Source of the DNA: Hirundichthys speculiger
Lineage: Eukaryota > Chordata > Actinopteri > Beloniformes > Exocoetidae
Length of the DNA stretch: 64,000 nt
Reading direction: 5' to 3'
Assembly (NCBI GenBank): GCA_018398805.1
Contig: JAGFBZ010000699.1
Coordinates: 289,619 to 353,618, forward strand
Shown: in pieces, positions 21,770-34,455 of the stretch
Layout of the letters: each line of letters starts with the position of its first letter
Numbering within the stretch: position 1 is the stretch's first letter
Notes under the pieces: model-generated
Seen by the model: only the letters and a program-made list of their open reading frames with translations
Database searches by the model: none
What the model was told of the DNA's origin: nothing
Made by a program: the position numbers and the translations under genes

Positions 21770-22760
21770 GAAATGTTCTGCTGCCATATGAACTAAAGTG
21801 TCATAACATTTGTTGTTCAAACACTTTTAACATCAGCACTTGTCAGTAACACATATTTAGTGTAAATCTCATCTTAAAAAATGTAAAATAAAATAAAGCT
21901 TATTGCCACTGCCAGGGCGTTAATGTCATCCTGTTTATATATATAAAAAAAAAAAAAAGTCTACAAACAAAATCCAACAAAATGATTGTGTCTCAGCACA
22001 ATCAGAACATTAAAACAGGTAATTTCTGAGGTAACAGCAGAAACTTTTAACTTGTCAGTTGTTACAAATAACCTTGTTTTTGTTGAATCCTCCGTCTGGG
22101 ACAACTTTAAAATGAAAATGTCCATGTTAAAGTTCAGTAACTTTACCAATCCATGTATCATTCGTTCTTTCCATCAATCAAAATTAAAAAAAAATTAAAA
22201 AGTGAAATTTTATTACGTTTTTCGTTTTTTTTAATCTAACACAAAAAACGAAAAAAAAAATGCCTGTTTTTTTTTTTTATATTTCAATTTTAGACTTGGA
22301 TCAAAAATACAAAATTAAAAAACAGGCGACAGAACTGAATTTGTTTTATAATGGAGGACTGGACTTTCTGTTGTCATTACACATCTGAGCCACTAGATGG
22401 AGCTGCACTGCAGTAACCAGCTAGAGAACAGCAGGACAGTGAACACATGGAGCAGATCTGATTAATGGAGGAATGACCACAAATGTTTGGTTGCAGTCCA
22501 GAATTTTTTTTTAGACAGAATTGTTAATATCGCTACTTGAGTTGCTACCTGAACTGTAAAGTTCACAGATTTTTACCGTTCTCCATGTCCGTTTTAGCTT
22601 TTCCACATGTTTACTGTTTTCCGGTTCCGCAGCAGCCAGTAACAGACTTTTCAAAACAAAAGCATGTGAGCAACATGTGTTAACGCGCGATAAAATAAAT
22701 GTCGGCGTTAATAAATTAATGCGTTAACGCGATAATAACGCGTTAACTTGCCCAGCCCTA
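21770..22760 (-). mobile_element. hAT MITE, TAGGGCTGGGCAAGTTAAC family, left end eroded
   Basis: Reverse complement of the intact copy at 47735-48862. The terminus at 22740-22760 reads TTAACTTGCCCAGCCCTA. Similarity fades near 21770, so the other end is degraded. Confidence 0.75.
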
Positions 22761-22858
22761 GTTTTTTTTTTTTTATTGTTTTGACAACGAGAAGAAATGT
22801 CACATTTTGGACTGCTGGTATGGTTTTATGTTGAAGAGATGAGATGGTTTTTAGTTAG

Positions 22859-23159
22859 TTAGCTAGTTTTAGTAGCAGGCTTCGGGAAAATTGCAGGTGA
22901 AGTAAGAAGAAAGTCTGAGATGTTACGGTTCCAGCAGGAGCCTTCGTTCCAGCAGGATGAACCTGGAACCTTCTGCCTGTTTGGGGTCGTTGTCTGGTTG
23001 ATCAGACAACATGACCTCATCAAGTATCCTGATGCGTTCAGACTGATCCCTGGTCCTGGTCGGAGATAAACGGACCCGACAGCAGAGTGTGAGAAACATC
23101 TCCAGATCATGATGCTTCCTCCACCGTGCTTCACTGTCTTCATGGAGCTGTGGCTTCAA
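22859..23159 (-). pseudogene. Tc1-like transposase C-terminal relic
   Basis: The minus strand reads MKTVKHGGGSIMIWRCFSHS then a VGSVYL-like stretch. HGGGSIM-x-W-x-CFS is the conserved segment after the second catalytic Asp region of Tc1-type transposases. It ends next to the element at 23170 and is frameshifted downstream. Confidence 0.75.
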
Positions 23160-23169
23160 ATCAGTGTTG

Positions 23170-24434
23170 TAGAGGTCTTCACGGGTCCACTGTCATGGAC
23201 CCGAACCCGAATGGACCCGTGAAAATTCGACTCGAAACCGACCCGACCCGAGCTATTATCATAAGTTCGGAAGTCCGAACCCGAATGGACCCACAGTATT
23301 TGGACCTGGAACGACCCGACCCGAATACCCGAATAGAACCGAGACAATCCAGCCCATAGTTGCTCCTGTTAAAGTTTTCTAGCGTTGAATAAAACTTGAT
23401 TTTCTTACCTAAAGTTGTCTTCTTCTACCGGTTCAGTTGCTACATAGGCTACGTGATGGAAACAACAATAAATCCACGTCGTTATTTTCTTTGTGGATGC
23501 AGATGCTATTGGTAGCAACTGCTAACGCTAATAGCAGTTGCTACATAGGCTACGTGATGTAAACAACAATAAATCCACATTGTTGTTTTCTTTGTGGATA
23601 CAGATGCTATTGGTAGCAACTGCTAACGCTAATAGAAGTTGCTACATAGGCTACGTGATGTAAACAACAATAAATCCACGTTGTTGTTTTCTTTGTGGAT
23701 ACAGATGCTATTGGTAGCAACTGCTAACGCTAATAGCAGTTGCTACATAGGCTACGTGATGTAAACAACAATAAATCCACGTTGTTGTTTTCTTTGTGGA
23801 TACAGATGCTATTGGTAGCAACTGCTAACGCTAATAGAAGTTGCTACATAGGCTACGTGATGTAAACAACAATAAATCCACGTCGTTATTTTCTTTGTGG
23901 ATACAGATGCTATTGGTAGCAACTGCTAACGCTAATAGCAGTTGCTACATAGGCTACGTGATGTAAACAACAATAAATCCACGTTGTTATTTTCTTTGTG
24001 GATACAGATGCTATTGGTAGCAACTGCTAATGCTAATAGCCTACACCGGTCAGGACGTGTCGTGAACATGTTCTCTCATCCAGCGTTGTCATGTTGGCGA
24101 TCCGTTGTGCTTTACAGCTGCCGGGCAAACCGCTAATAACACGCTAATAACACGCTACGGCAACACGATTGTTTCATGACAAACACGCCACGTTAATGAA
24201 TAATTAATTAAACTGACCCGAGTCCTGACATTAGCTGCCACCGCTAATATCTTTACCTCTGGAGTAAACGTGGACCCAGCCTGTCAGAGAGCACCGACCG
24301 GACCCGAGACTAACTGTACCGATTCAGACCAGAACCCGGAGTCACGTCTTTAGAATGGACCTGAGACCCGATTCAGGTCGGGTCGGGTCGGAACCTCGGG
24401 TTGTCGGGTTGTCGGGTTGTTCCGAAGACCTCTA
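23170..24434 (+). mobile_element. DNA transposon with TAGAGGTCTTC ends and internal 101-bp array
   Basis: The inverted ends are TAGAGGTCTTCACGGGTCC and the complement of TAGAGGTCTTCGGAACAACC. Subterminal regions are full of GGGTC/GACCC repeats (ACCCGAACCCGAATGGACCC). The TAG start is hAT-like, but no matching 8-bp duplication was found. An array of six 101-bp units fills the centre. Confidence 0.7.
23436..24041 (+). repeat. 101-bp minisatellite, six copies
   Basis: Units start GTTGCTACATAGGCTACGTG at 23436, 23537, 23638, 23739, 23840 and 23941, a constant 101-bp spacing. They differ at only a few positions (for example GTCGTTATT versus GTTGTTGTT), so expansion is recent. Confidence 0.97.
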
Positions 24435-25292
24435 GTAAACGGTAACTGCTGTGGTGAAACGGTTCTGGGCTGAAGTCGTGGACTTTCTCCACTCCTGGTT
24501 CTGGGTCATTTTTATTGAAGCTCCAGGTTTGAAAGGGGACAAAAAAACCCAACAAAACAAGTCATTTATTTTTTTATTCTCAGTTTTGCCTCGGGTCAGA
24601 CTTGCCAGAATCTGTCCCAGCTGTCGTCGGCTGACGGGTCGGGGATCGGGCCGCCGCTCCTTCACAGCGACAGACCGCTCGCGCTCAGTCCTGCCGTCAC
24701 CCCCGAGGCATCAGTCAGCGTCACATTCATGCTTCTGGATTTTGGCGGGAAGTCGGAGTCCTGGAGGAAACCCTTCGTTTGCTTCGGTGGAAGCGGCGGA
24801 CGAGCTTTCCAAAGACCTAAGGCTAGAGAGGCTAAAAGAGGCTAAAGGCTAAAGGCTAAAGATCAGGAGAAGACCTCAGATGCAGATGAGTTGGAGAAGA
24901 GAGGTCTGGGATGATGATGAAGCACGAGGAAAATAGAGAGAAAAATAAAAGGATTTTTAAGCTTGCCCCCCCTCCCCCAGTCATAATGGGGAGTGCGAGG
25001 ACCCTGGGAGGTGGTGACGGGAGGAGCATCGCACTTTCTGAAGACGTGACCAGGAGCTCTGGAGTCCGTTATCTCTCTGGGTGGACTGACGACTTCAGAG
25101 ACGACCAGAAGTGCAGCAGACGGTATAATCCTGGTCATGTGACTGTGGAGGAGCACCTCTGCACCCAGATGTTGCACTGCTAAGCAGTTGTGCTGATCTC
25201 TGCGGATTTCAGTCATGCTTACAATCTCAAGTTAATTTCTTTTTTTTACTTTAGTAATTTACACTGCAAAAAAAGAAAAAAAAAGGAATTTA
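24435..25292. other. dcaf6 intron 1, no gene seen
   Basis: GC-richer intron sequence with a short GGCTAAA repeat at about 24830-24858. No exon or recognised element. Confidence 0.5.
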
Positions 25293-26325
25293 AGGGATGC
25301 ACATTAACTGTTTTTTTTTTTAAACCGATAACTGATAACACACATATATACCTAAGATCATTACATCAATACTATGAACAAAATCAAAAACAGTTTGGAC
25401 TCCTTAAATGAACAGATATTTATTTTTTCCATTGAATAACTACTGACAAGCCTCTTAAACATTTTCGTAAAGCTATCAAACAAACCTATTTGATATCTCA
25501 CATTAACTTAAATAAGGTTCATTACTGACTGATATAAAAAATAAAGGCTCCTTGAACTGATGGAAATACATGCATCAGAATTACTAACTGAAAAAGATTA
25601 ACATTTAAAGGATTTTGGCTTGTGGTTCCATTTAAATTAATACCTTTAATTAAAGTAAATGGAAACTTTAGATTAGAGAGATGAGGGAGAGGAGAGACTG
25701 CTGCTGGCTTGCGCACGTTAGCATTAGCTTCCGTTAGCTCACGTTAGCGTGATTTCAAAACTCCATGGAAGTGATTATGTTGTAGGTGGCTGGTCAGGTT
25801 TTACGTATTAAAGCTTGTGCTTCCCTCCTCGTAGAATTCACTCGGAGGATTCGTCACAAATAACCACCAAACTATCTTTTTCGGAAACTTTAACAAAGTC
25901 CCATGCCATCGCCGCCATGCTTGTTGTGATCAGCACCCTGTGATCCATGCTGCATTATTCCCACGTTCCCTTGTTTGCTAGTCATTCTTTCGGCCTTTTC
26001 TATTTTTTTTTAATTTTTATATGTAACATGAGGGGAAATACTGCGAACATTGATTCAGTTTAGCAACTACTGAAATTATGACCGACTTAACAAGTTTTTT
26101 TTCTGGCAAGTTTTTACTCTAGCTTTTCCTTACTGAGTAATCGTTTTTCTGATTATGCCGACGTCACTTGAACATAACATTCACTGCTGGTTATTCAAGG
26201 CTCAGAGGGAGCGAGGCACTGCTGTGTTGACAGAAATATAAATGTTATCGGGGCTATTCGTCGTGATATCAGACTTATCGGGATGACGTCATAATTTCAT
26301 GTTATCGGCCCGATAGTTATCGCTA
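25293..26325 (+). mobile_element. hAT MITE, GGGATGCACGATAACTG family, copy 1
   Basis: Same family as 28194-29277 and 43677-45131. Right end is GATAGTTATCGCTA. The flanking ATTTAA on both sides is the probable remaining part of an 8-bp duplication. It lies in dcaf6 intron 1. Confidence 0.8.
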
Positions 26326-28193
26326 ATTTAAACTCCAGTTCAGGCAGGACTTATCGTGTTGGCCACCACATCATCAGACTGCTCTGAGACGGTCCCGTGA
26401 CGCAGACCCGTTGTCTGCGGCGTGTCGTGTTCAACGGCCTCCACGGCGGCGGTTGAATGAAGAGATATGAACCCGTGGAGGTGGAGCCGCTGCCTCAGAG
26501 CTTTAGTCAGGGCTGGATTTAGCGTGGCGGAGATAAAGACGGAGCTGTGAACGGTGAGAGGATGTGATGTGCGGGTCACAGCTCTGGCAGGATATTTTTA
26601 GGGTTCGGAGCAGTTAAAGATAACAAGTTGGAGTTGTGCTTTGAATTGAAGCCGAGAAACGTCCCGTGAGGCTGGAAAATAAATGCCTTTGGTCTGTTAT
26701 TGGTGTGATAAATGAACGCAGTGAGCTCCAGATCCAGAGCACCCAGATGGACAAACCTCTAGGTTTTAGGAAGCCACGTTGGGCATTTTCCATGACTTCA
26801 GGCTCCTGATGGAGTTTGGTTTAAAGCAGGTTGGCAGACGCTGACTCATCCCAGGCCACGCCGTCATCATGGTTACCACCAAAGGGCCAGTTATTCTTTG
26901 GTTTCTCAACCAACCGTGTCGTCATATTTCCTGCTCGCTCCTGGACTCGCTAGTGTTTCTGACGTCAAGATCCTGTTTCTGTTCAGGAACAAACCTGTGT
27001 TGGTTCTGAAAGACACTTGGAGTCTGGGAACTTTGAATTTTGGTCTTTTTTTTTTTTTTTTTTTTTTGAGGTTAAAGTTAGCAGATTTAGCTCCTGGTTT
27101 GCTGTGAAACTGCAATGCCAGTGTCTGCTGTCAAAACCAAAACTTTTTGTCCGTAAATCCGCAAATGTTTTGTTGTAAAATGGCAAATTTTGAAATAATT
27201 TAATTAGATTTTATTTATTTATTTATTTATTTATTTGTCCATGAAATCACAAAAATTCTTTTATCAAAAAATTACTAATTTTTCCCTGTAAAATCACCAA
27301 AAAACATGCATTTTTTTAAATAAAAATTTTGTTTAAAATTGCAAATTTTGCAAAATCAAGACTTTTTATTATAATAGCTTTTGTCATACATTTTACTTTT
27401 GGTCATAAAATTGCAACTTTTTCACTTAAATTTTAAAATTTTATTCTAATAGCTTTTGTCATACATTCTACTTTTTGTCATAAAATTGCAACTTTTTCAC
27501 TTAAAATTTAAATTTTTTGTTGTTAAATATCAACTTTAGCAAAATTACAACTTTTTGACGCAAGGTTACGTCTTTGTCCAAAAATTGCTAATTTTGTATA
27601 ATTGCAACTTTTCGTCCTAAAAATCACAAACTTGCTGTAAAAACTGCTTTTTTTTTTTTTTTTTTTTTTTTTAACAGAATCGCAATATCTTGACAGAAAT
27701 GCGCAGCTTTTAGTTGTAAATTGGAAGTAGCTGCTCCAGGTCACCTCAGTCGTTCCAGTTTTTGAACCAAGCGCCCAGTTGCATCGACCCCCTTCAGTGT
27801 TTCTCCAGAGGTAAAAGTGCACGACTGTCTTCGTGCGCTCTCGCGGGCCAGATGTTTGACAGGTGTGTTTTAAAGCCGCAGCCGACTCCTGCAGCTCTGA
27901 TAAAGTCTGTTAGGACTTCTCTCCGGGATGTTTGGTCGTCGTAGAAAAAGGAAGTAAATTTCCACGTTGAAGGAAGGAAGGAAGGAAGGAAGGAATGAAG
28001 GAAGGAAGGACGGTGGCTACGTCGTCTTAAAAATGATGAGGTCTTCCTCACAAAGACTCCTCCAGTTCAGAACGGACTCTACTAGTCATAGTTTTTCCTT
28101 TTAGTAGGAAGTTTTCTCTTGACAGGAATTGACTTTAAAAGTGTGGGAGTTATTTGAAACACCTCTTTCAATAAGAAACGTTACGATTCCAAT
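26326..28193. other. dcaf6 intron 1, low-complexity stretch
   Basis: Holds a T run at about 27045-27067, a 500-bp region of drifting AAAATTGCAACTTTT-type monotony (27180-27700), a second T run at about 27650, and (GGAA)n at 27970-28010. The pattern looks like slippage-built sequence; no exon seen. Confidence 0.55.
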
Positions 28194-29277
28194 TAGGGAT
28201 GCACGATAACTGTTTTTTAAAACCGATACTGATAACTTTCAGCTCCTAATGGCTGATACCGATAACACACATATACCTAAGATCATTACATCAATACTAT
28301 AAACAACATCAAAAATAGTTTTGACTCTTTAAATGAATAGATATTTATTTTTAATCAATTGAAAAACTATTGTCAAGCCTCTCAAACATTTTCATAAAGC
28401 TATCAAACAAACCTATTTGATATCTCACATTAACCTAAATAAGGTTCATTACTGACTGATATAAAAAATAAAGGCTCCTTGAACTGATGGAAATACATGC
28501 ATCAGAATTACTAACTGAAAAGGATTTTGGCTTGTGGTTCCATTTAAATTAATACCTTTAATTAAAGTAAATGAGGTTCAGTAGTTTTTATTTTTTAATC
28601 TCATGGAAGCTTTAGATGAGAGGAATGAGGGGAGGAGAGACTGCTGCTGGCTTGCACATGTTAGCATTAGCTCACGTTAGCATGATTTCAAAACTCCATG
28701 GAAGCGATTGTTATGTTGTAGGTGGCTGATCAGGTTTTACATATTAAAGCTTGTGCTTCCCTCCTCGTAGAATTCACTCAGAGGATTCATCACAAATAAC
28801 CACCAAACTATCTTCTTCTAAAACTTTAACGAAGTTCCACGCCGCCATGTTTGTTGTGATCAGTACGCTGTGCTGCAGGCTGCATTCAAGGTGTAACGTA
28901 AATTCCCACGTTCCCTCGTTTGCTAGTCGTTCTTTCAGCCTTTTCTATTTTTTTTTCTTTTTTATGTGTAACATGTGGGAAAATACTGCGAATATCAATT
29001 AAAGTCAGCAACTACTAAAATTATGACGAGTTAACGAGTTGTTTTCTGGCATGAGGGGGTATTCTTGATTTTCCTGATTGAGTAATTATTTTTCTGATAA
29101 TGCCGACGTCACTTGAACATAACATTCACTGTTGGTCATTCAAGGCTCAGAGGGAGCGAGGCACTGCTGTGTTGACAGAAATATAAATGTTATCGGGGCT
29201 ATTAGTCGTGATATCGGACTTATCTGGATGACGTCATAATTTCATGTTCTCGGCCCGATAGTTATCGTGGAACCCTA
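28194..29277 (+). mobile_element. hAT MITE, TAGGGATGCACGATAACTG family, copy 2, perfect TSD
   Basis: Flanked by ATTCCAAT at 28186-28193 and 29278-29285, a perfect 8-bp target duplication. Ends are TAGGGATGCACGATAAC and GTTATCGTGGAACCCTA. Confidence 0.95.
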
Positions 29278-29763
29278 ATTCCAATGCCAGTATGGGAAAA
29301 CAAGGGTGTCATGTTGGTGAGTCTTCACATCTGTTCCCATGTAATTTTTTAAAATAAAAACTAGCTAAGGAGTTACACAGCACTTCTTTGCAGCTTGTCG
29401 TCCTGAACCTGCAGGCGGAAGCAGCTGTGCTGCATCACGGTGGTATTTTAGGCTGGAAAATCCCACCAGGACTCGATCATTGCGCAAGTCTGTGGTTTCC
29501 AGAGGTGGAGAATGGAGGAACCACAGCAGCAGACTCTGAAATGCCACTTTCTGGACAGGAGAGAAACCCCTGAGAGCAGAGCCGGAGATCCAGAGCGGTG
29601 GTCCACAAAGCTGTTACTGATCTAGATGAGCAGCTCCGTCCAGTCGGTGGAGATGTTGGGTTCAGCTGCGTAATCCGGAAAAAAAAGAAGACGGTGGAAG
29701 TGGCTTTTTTCTGAACAAATTAACAGTAATAATTTTTAACTGTTAGGACGTTTCGCAGCTGTG
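29278..29763. other. dcaf6 intron 1, no gene seen
   Basis: No recognised exon or repeat. Confidence 0.5.
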
Positions 29764-30869
29764 TAGAGCTGAGCGATTTTTATTTTATATCGATATTTTA
29801 TTTCCCCAGAGAGTATCGATTTTTCAGGCGTGGGTATCGATATTCTAAGCTTCTTTCAAAACCCCCGTGTCCCACCTTTTAAAAGCTTGCAAGCAACAAT
29901 TTGCACTGTTTAAATAAATGAAACTATTTTTCTCAACAAATCTTTTATTCATTTTGTCCAGCATTTGCAAGCTGCCTGTCAGCCATATAATGTGAAATTG
30001 ATGCTTTCAGTTAAATTAATTCAAACAAAGTCATTGGAACACTCACAAGATGTCACCAAAATCACTTTGTTCTGTTAAAATCTTTCGGAAAATGATGTAA
30101 ATGTATCTTAAGATGAATATCGATATACAGTGATCCCTTATTTTTCTCGGTTAATGGGGACCGGCGCCCCCCCATGTAAATCAAAATCCACCAACTGGAG
30201 CCGGAGCCCCCCGAGCCCCAATAATGTGTTTAAAATATGTTTAAAAACCCCAAAAAAGTAGCAAAACAAGACAAAGGCTCAACTGTGGTCTTTCTGTTTC
30301 CTTCACAGTCTCTGGTCTCTGAACCGTAGTAAACAAACCGCTGGTATTGTGTTATTTCTGGCTCGTAATTAGCGGCTAACACGCTAACAACAACAAAAGA
30401 AACAGTCCACTTTTCTCTGCATGGAACGGGAACTTTATTCTGGCTCTGCAGGAACTTGTAACATCACACAGGTTGTATTGTTGGGCTCCTGTCGGTTAAC
30501 AGAGAATGTAAATCTATACACGCTGGGCTGCTGTTGATGCTCACTACACTTTTCATCTAACCCCGTTTTCATTCTGCCGTCCCACGACACACACACTACA
30601 TTACCCATAAGGCCACACCATTACCCATAAGGCCACCTTCTTAAAGGGGCCAGGCTGGCTCACAGCATTTCTTCGCTGTGAGAGAACGCACACAACATCC
30701 TGGGATGTTTCTGCAATTTAAAAATTTTTTTTAATGATATTATATATTGCTGAAAAAATCCGCAAATAACAAAAACTGCAGAATTTAAACCGCAAATTGG
30801 CAAGGGACCACTGTGTATCATATCGTGAGCCGAATATCGTGTATCGTATCGTGAGATTAGTCGGCCCTA
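29764..30869 (-). mobile_element. hAT MITE, family of 49560-50628, with nested Tigger-like insertion
   Basis: Flanked by CAGCTGTG and CAGCTGCG (7 of 8). Interior segments such as CACTCACAAGATGTCACC match the complement of 49680-49710. The middle is replaced or expanded by an insertion at 30128-30813. Confidence 0.85.
30128..30813 (+). mobile_element. Tigger/pogo-like MITE nested in the hAT element
   Basis: Ends are CAGTGATCCCTTATTTTTC and the complementary GGCAAGGGACCACTG. It is preceded by TA and followed by TG, a TA duplication with one mismatch. CAGTGGTCCCTY ends are characteristic of the pogo/Tigger branch of mariner. Confidence 0.75.
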
Positions 30870-31207
30870 CAGCTGCGCGTCTACAAGTAAAGCGTTTCTT
30901 TCTGCCAACGACACACTTCACTGAGGTTTAAAATGGATCAGCGTCTCGGTGTGAACAGAAGAGATTGAAAGCAGAGTCGAACTGCAGTCCTGTTCGCTCA
31001 GAGGTGTTTATCTCGACTCCTTTTAGTTCAGCTGGGTTTTTATCCTGGTTGAGCTTCTGTTACAAACCGCTGAAATGAGCTCGAGTCGTCACCGACGCCG
31101 GCGGAGAAGAAAACGAACCGTTGACCCGCTTTCCCGTTCGTCCACGTCCTGTGGAGCAGCGTCGTTTGTGTCGGTGCCAGAAAGGCGTGTGCATGAACGG
31201 CGCGTTG
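30870..31207. other. dcaf6 intron 1, no gene seen
   Basis: No recognised exon; a short CGN-rich patch at 31080-31200. Confidence 0.5.
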
Positions 31208-32037
31208 TAGTGCTGGGCGGTTTACCGGTTCATACCGAATACCGGTGTTTATTTTTCTTATGATATGAATGTTTCATATACCGTAATACCGGTGAGTTTG
31301 TACTGTAGCGTACACAACGTTGGGAACGCCGCGCGGCGGAACGTAAGTGCCGCAGAACATTGTTTGACAGGGGACTGTTTTGCAGTTGCACTGGAGGCGC
31401 AACACGCTACTAGTTTCTGGTTAAACGGTGATGGATGCTAACAGAGAAAGTCCCGAAGTGGAAGCTCCAGAACGGTAACATGAGACTGAGGAACTTCTTC
31501 CTGAACCAGGAGCCGTGGATTTAAACAAGACGACGTCCAACAAACTACAATAATCTGCTAATGTTGCCGAGCTAAAGTTGTAGCCTGGTGTAGCCTCCCG
31601 CGGCTACAATTTTAGAACATTGTTTACATTGTGTAGTTAATGTTGATTTTTTACAAAATATGTTTTTTCAAGTTGTTTGCAAAATGTGAAAAATAAAAGG
31701 GTTCTGTATTTTAACTGCAACTATCATCATTCTGATTCCTTCAGTTAATCAGAATAACGAGTGCCACCTCTTTGTAAATAGCATCATTTTTTGAGGCCAT
31801 GCAAACCTGTATTAATACTAGTGTAGATATGAATGTTTTTCTACAATATTCACTCCTCGTGACAGTAAAATAGGTCATTCTAAGATAATTTACTGCAGTA
31901 ATTCCTCTAAATGATTAGAAAATGTGGTTAACACCCAGTTGTGCCTTCAAAAAAAATAATACCGTGATATACCGTGAAACCGATATAATTTTGAAAAATA
32001 CCGTGATATAAATTTTTGGTCATACCGCCCAGAACTA
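31208..32037 (+). mobile_element. hAT MITE, TAGTGCTGGGCGG family, second copy
   Basis: Flanked by GCGCGTTG (31200-31207) and GCGCGGTG (32038-32045), 7 of 8 matching. Sister of 1309-2286. Its right end is 97 bp before dcaf6 exon 2, so it is very close to the branch-point region. Confidence 0.9.
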
Positions 32038-32134
32038 GCGCGGTGCACGCCGTGTTCCTGTCCCACCTCACAAAACAGAAAGTTTTTTTTTATTATTATT
32101 ATTATTAAAAAACTGTGTTTGTCTCTTTTTACAG

Positions 32135-32196
32135 GTAGAAGAGAGTTCGTCCAGAGGCTTAAACTTGAAGCTACGTTGAATGTACACGATGGCTGC
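32135..32196 (+). CDS. dcaf6: dcaf6 coding exon 2
   Basis: Acceptor TTTTTACAG precedes the exon and donor GTAAGTG follows it. It completes the split Gly and encodes [20 protein letters not shown], nearly identical to the mammalian [20 protein letters not shown]. This is the entry strand of the first WD40 blade (the H-x-G-C turn). The 62-bp length takes the message from phase 1 to phase 0. The exon is preceded by an (ATT)n run at 32091-32106 and followed by a long C run in the intron (about 32262-32284). Confidence 0.95.
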
Positions 32197-32553
32197 GTAA
32201 GTGACCCAGGTTTCTTCATCCGTGTCTTCTTTCCTTCGTTAGTCTGTTTCCTCGTATGTGCCCCCCCCCCCCCCCTCCCCCCCCAGTCGGTATGTGAAGT
32301 TGAACACAGATCTGAGTCCAGGTCAGGTAGTTGATGCCGCTGGGAAACCTGAAGCTGACAGCAGTCACACATGCTGCCACACTATCAGCCAGGTCCGTCC
32401 GAAACACCACAACAAGCACCGCATGTCGTCAACGCCTGCTTTTAACCGGAGCTGCTGCTCTGAAATTATTTCACTGCCTTTTTTTAAATTTAAATTGTGT
32501 TATAGTTTTGGCCATCTGAGGGATTCTATCAGTTGATAAACATATATTGAGTA

Positions 32554-33632
32554 CAGCGGTACCTCTACTTACGAACGTCTCTACATACGAAATTTTCAGC
32601 TTACGAAACGCCTCAACGGGAAAATATTGCCTCTAGTTACGGAAGAAATTTGAGGATACGAAAGTCATAAATCCAGTAGCGCTGCTACTCGCAGCTCCCA
32701 GAGTTTACTGAACGTAAACATAGCTGTCGGCTCTGTATCTCGGTTTGAAAGCACTGCTTCCGAGCTGCTCTGCCATTGGCTATCGCTTAGCATCTTCCTG
32801 GCATCCCATTGGCTATCGCTTAGCATCTTCCTGGTATCCCATTGGCTATCGCTTAGCATCTTCCTGGCATCCCATTGGCTATCGCTTAGCATCTTCCTGG
32901 TATCCCATTGGCTATCGCTTAGCATCTTCCTGGTATCCCATTGGCTATCGCTTAGCATCTTCCTGGCATCCCATTGGCTATCGCTTAGCATCTTCCTGGC
33001 ATCCCATTGGCTATCGCTTAGCATCTTCCTGGTATCCCATTGGCTATCGCTTAGCATCTTCCTGGCATCCCATTGGCTATCGCTTAGCATCTTCCTGGCA
33101 TCTATCCTTAGCATCTTCCTGGCATCCCATTGGCTAGGAGGGCCCCTTGTCTGTATGAGCGTAACCCAGCAACCCAGGTAAACTAACTATTTTTACCTCC
33201 GCCAAGGAAGTTATGTTTTTGCAGGTGTTTATCTGTCTGTCTGTGTTCAAGATAAATCAAAAAGTTATGGATGGATTTTGATGAAATGTTCAGGAGTTGT
33301 CAGAAATGTGAAAAGGAAGAACTGATTTCATTTTGGTTCTGATCCGGAAGAAATCCTGGATTCTGGATCACTTTCAAATCTTCAATAATTGTTGCGTTTA
33401 GTGGAGGTCTGAGCTCTCTGAGAGCTTTTCTAGTTCTAACATGTATTTCTCACAGGCTTTTATGTCATTTCATGTGTTATTTATAATTTATAAAAAAAAA
33501 ATAATGTTTGAATTTTGGGGGGCTTGGAACGGATTAGGGCATTTACATGGAAAACACGTCTCTACTTACGAAAGTTTCAGGTTACAAAACTACTTCCAGA
33601 ACTAATTAATTCCGTAAGTAGAGGTAGCGCTG
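32554..33632 (+). mobile_element. Mariner/Tigger-like element with TA duplication and internal 33-bp array
   Basis: Ends are CAGCGGTACCTCTACTTACG and the complement at 33610-33632 (GTAAGTAGAGGTAGCGCTG). TA flanks both sides (32552-32553, 33633-33634). No transposase remains. A fragment of the same family lies near 54750-54835. Confidence 0.88.
32765..33135 (+). repeat. 33-bp minisatellite, about 11 copies
   Basis: The unit contains CCCATTGGCTATCGCTTAGC and CATCTTCCTGG, with an alternating GGCAT/GGTAT variant. The 33-bp length gives stop-free 11-residue repeats on both strands (GYRLASSWYPI and DARKMLSDSQW); these are not genes. Each unit includes an ATTGG (inverted CCAAT). Confidence 0.96.
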
Positions 33633-34367
33633 TAAATATAATCCAACTATGTTCCGGTTGAGTCCAAAATTAAAATTTCACGTAATGCCAATCCCTAACG
33701 AACGACCTCCATCATCACCATCCGTGGTCATCTGCCTCGTGGTCCATAATGACGGGAAGGATGGACAATAATAACGATCATGAGGAGCATGGACGTGTCA
33801 CCAGTGGAGTTGTGACTGGGAACTGGTTCCACCGGAGGGAAGCCTGGAAACTGGAAACATCTAGGGACCACAAGTTAGATGGACCCGTGAGGCCCGTCAG
33901 GACCTGAAGGGCTTCTGGAAGGACGAGTTTTTCTCTCCCAGATGGGATCTTACAGCAAGAGAAAGAAAGTGATTTGCTGCTTTTCTCTTTCGAGAAATAA
34001 CAGCGAGTGAATTTAAATGATTGTGAATCCTCTGGGCCTCCCATCAGACATAGTGGTGGACGTTTAGGCTTTTATTTTGTTTGTTTTTTTAAAATCCTTC
34101 TTGCAGCAGCGATTTCTGGCTCACTGCAGAAATGTTGGTTCTGTTCGTCTTTGAGAATATAGATCAGTTTCTGAGTTGTTTTCCTCATTTAATGGTTCTA
34201 ATTAACTGCAGGAAAACGCCTGATTGATCTGTCCAAAACCGTGTTAACTGATTATTTGGTTCCCTGATGATGATGAATGAACGACTGTCTTACTGCTCTC
34301 AGAATTTCCTTTTAAAGTCTCAATAAGAAAAAAAAATAAATAAATAAAAATCCTCAAGCCATGTTTG
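33633..34367. other. dcaf6 intron 2, no gene seen
   Basis: No exon or recognised repeat. Confidence 0.5.
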
Positions 34368-34447
34368 GATGTCTGTGAGGCATGGTGGAGGTAGCTTCAT
34401 GCTTTGAGGCTGCATCTCTTCACTTCGACCAGGGACACTTTATGTAG
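34368..34447 (+). pseudogene. Tc1-like transposase scrap
   Basis: One frame reads SVRHGGGSFML, a stop, then GCISSLRPGTLYV, the same conserved Tc1 segment as at 22859-23159. The adjacent hAT element then interrupts. Confidence 0.6.
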
Positions 34448-34455
34448 GTTGTCAC

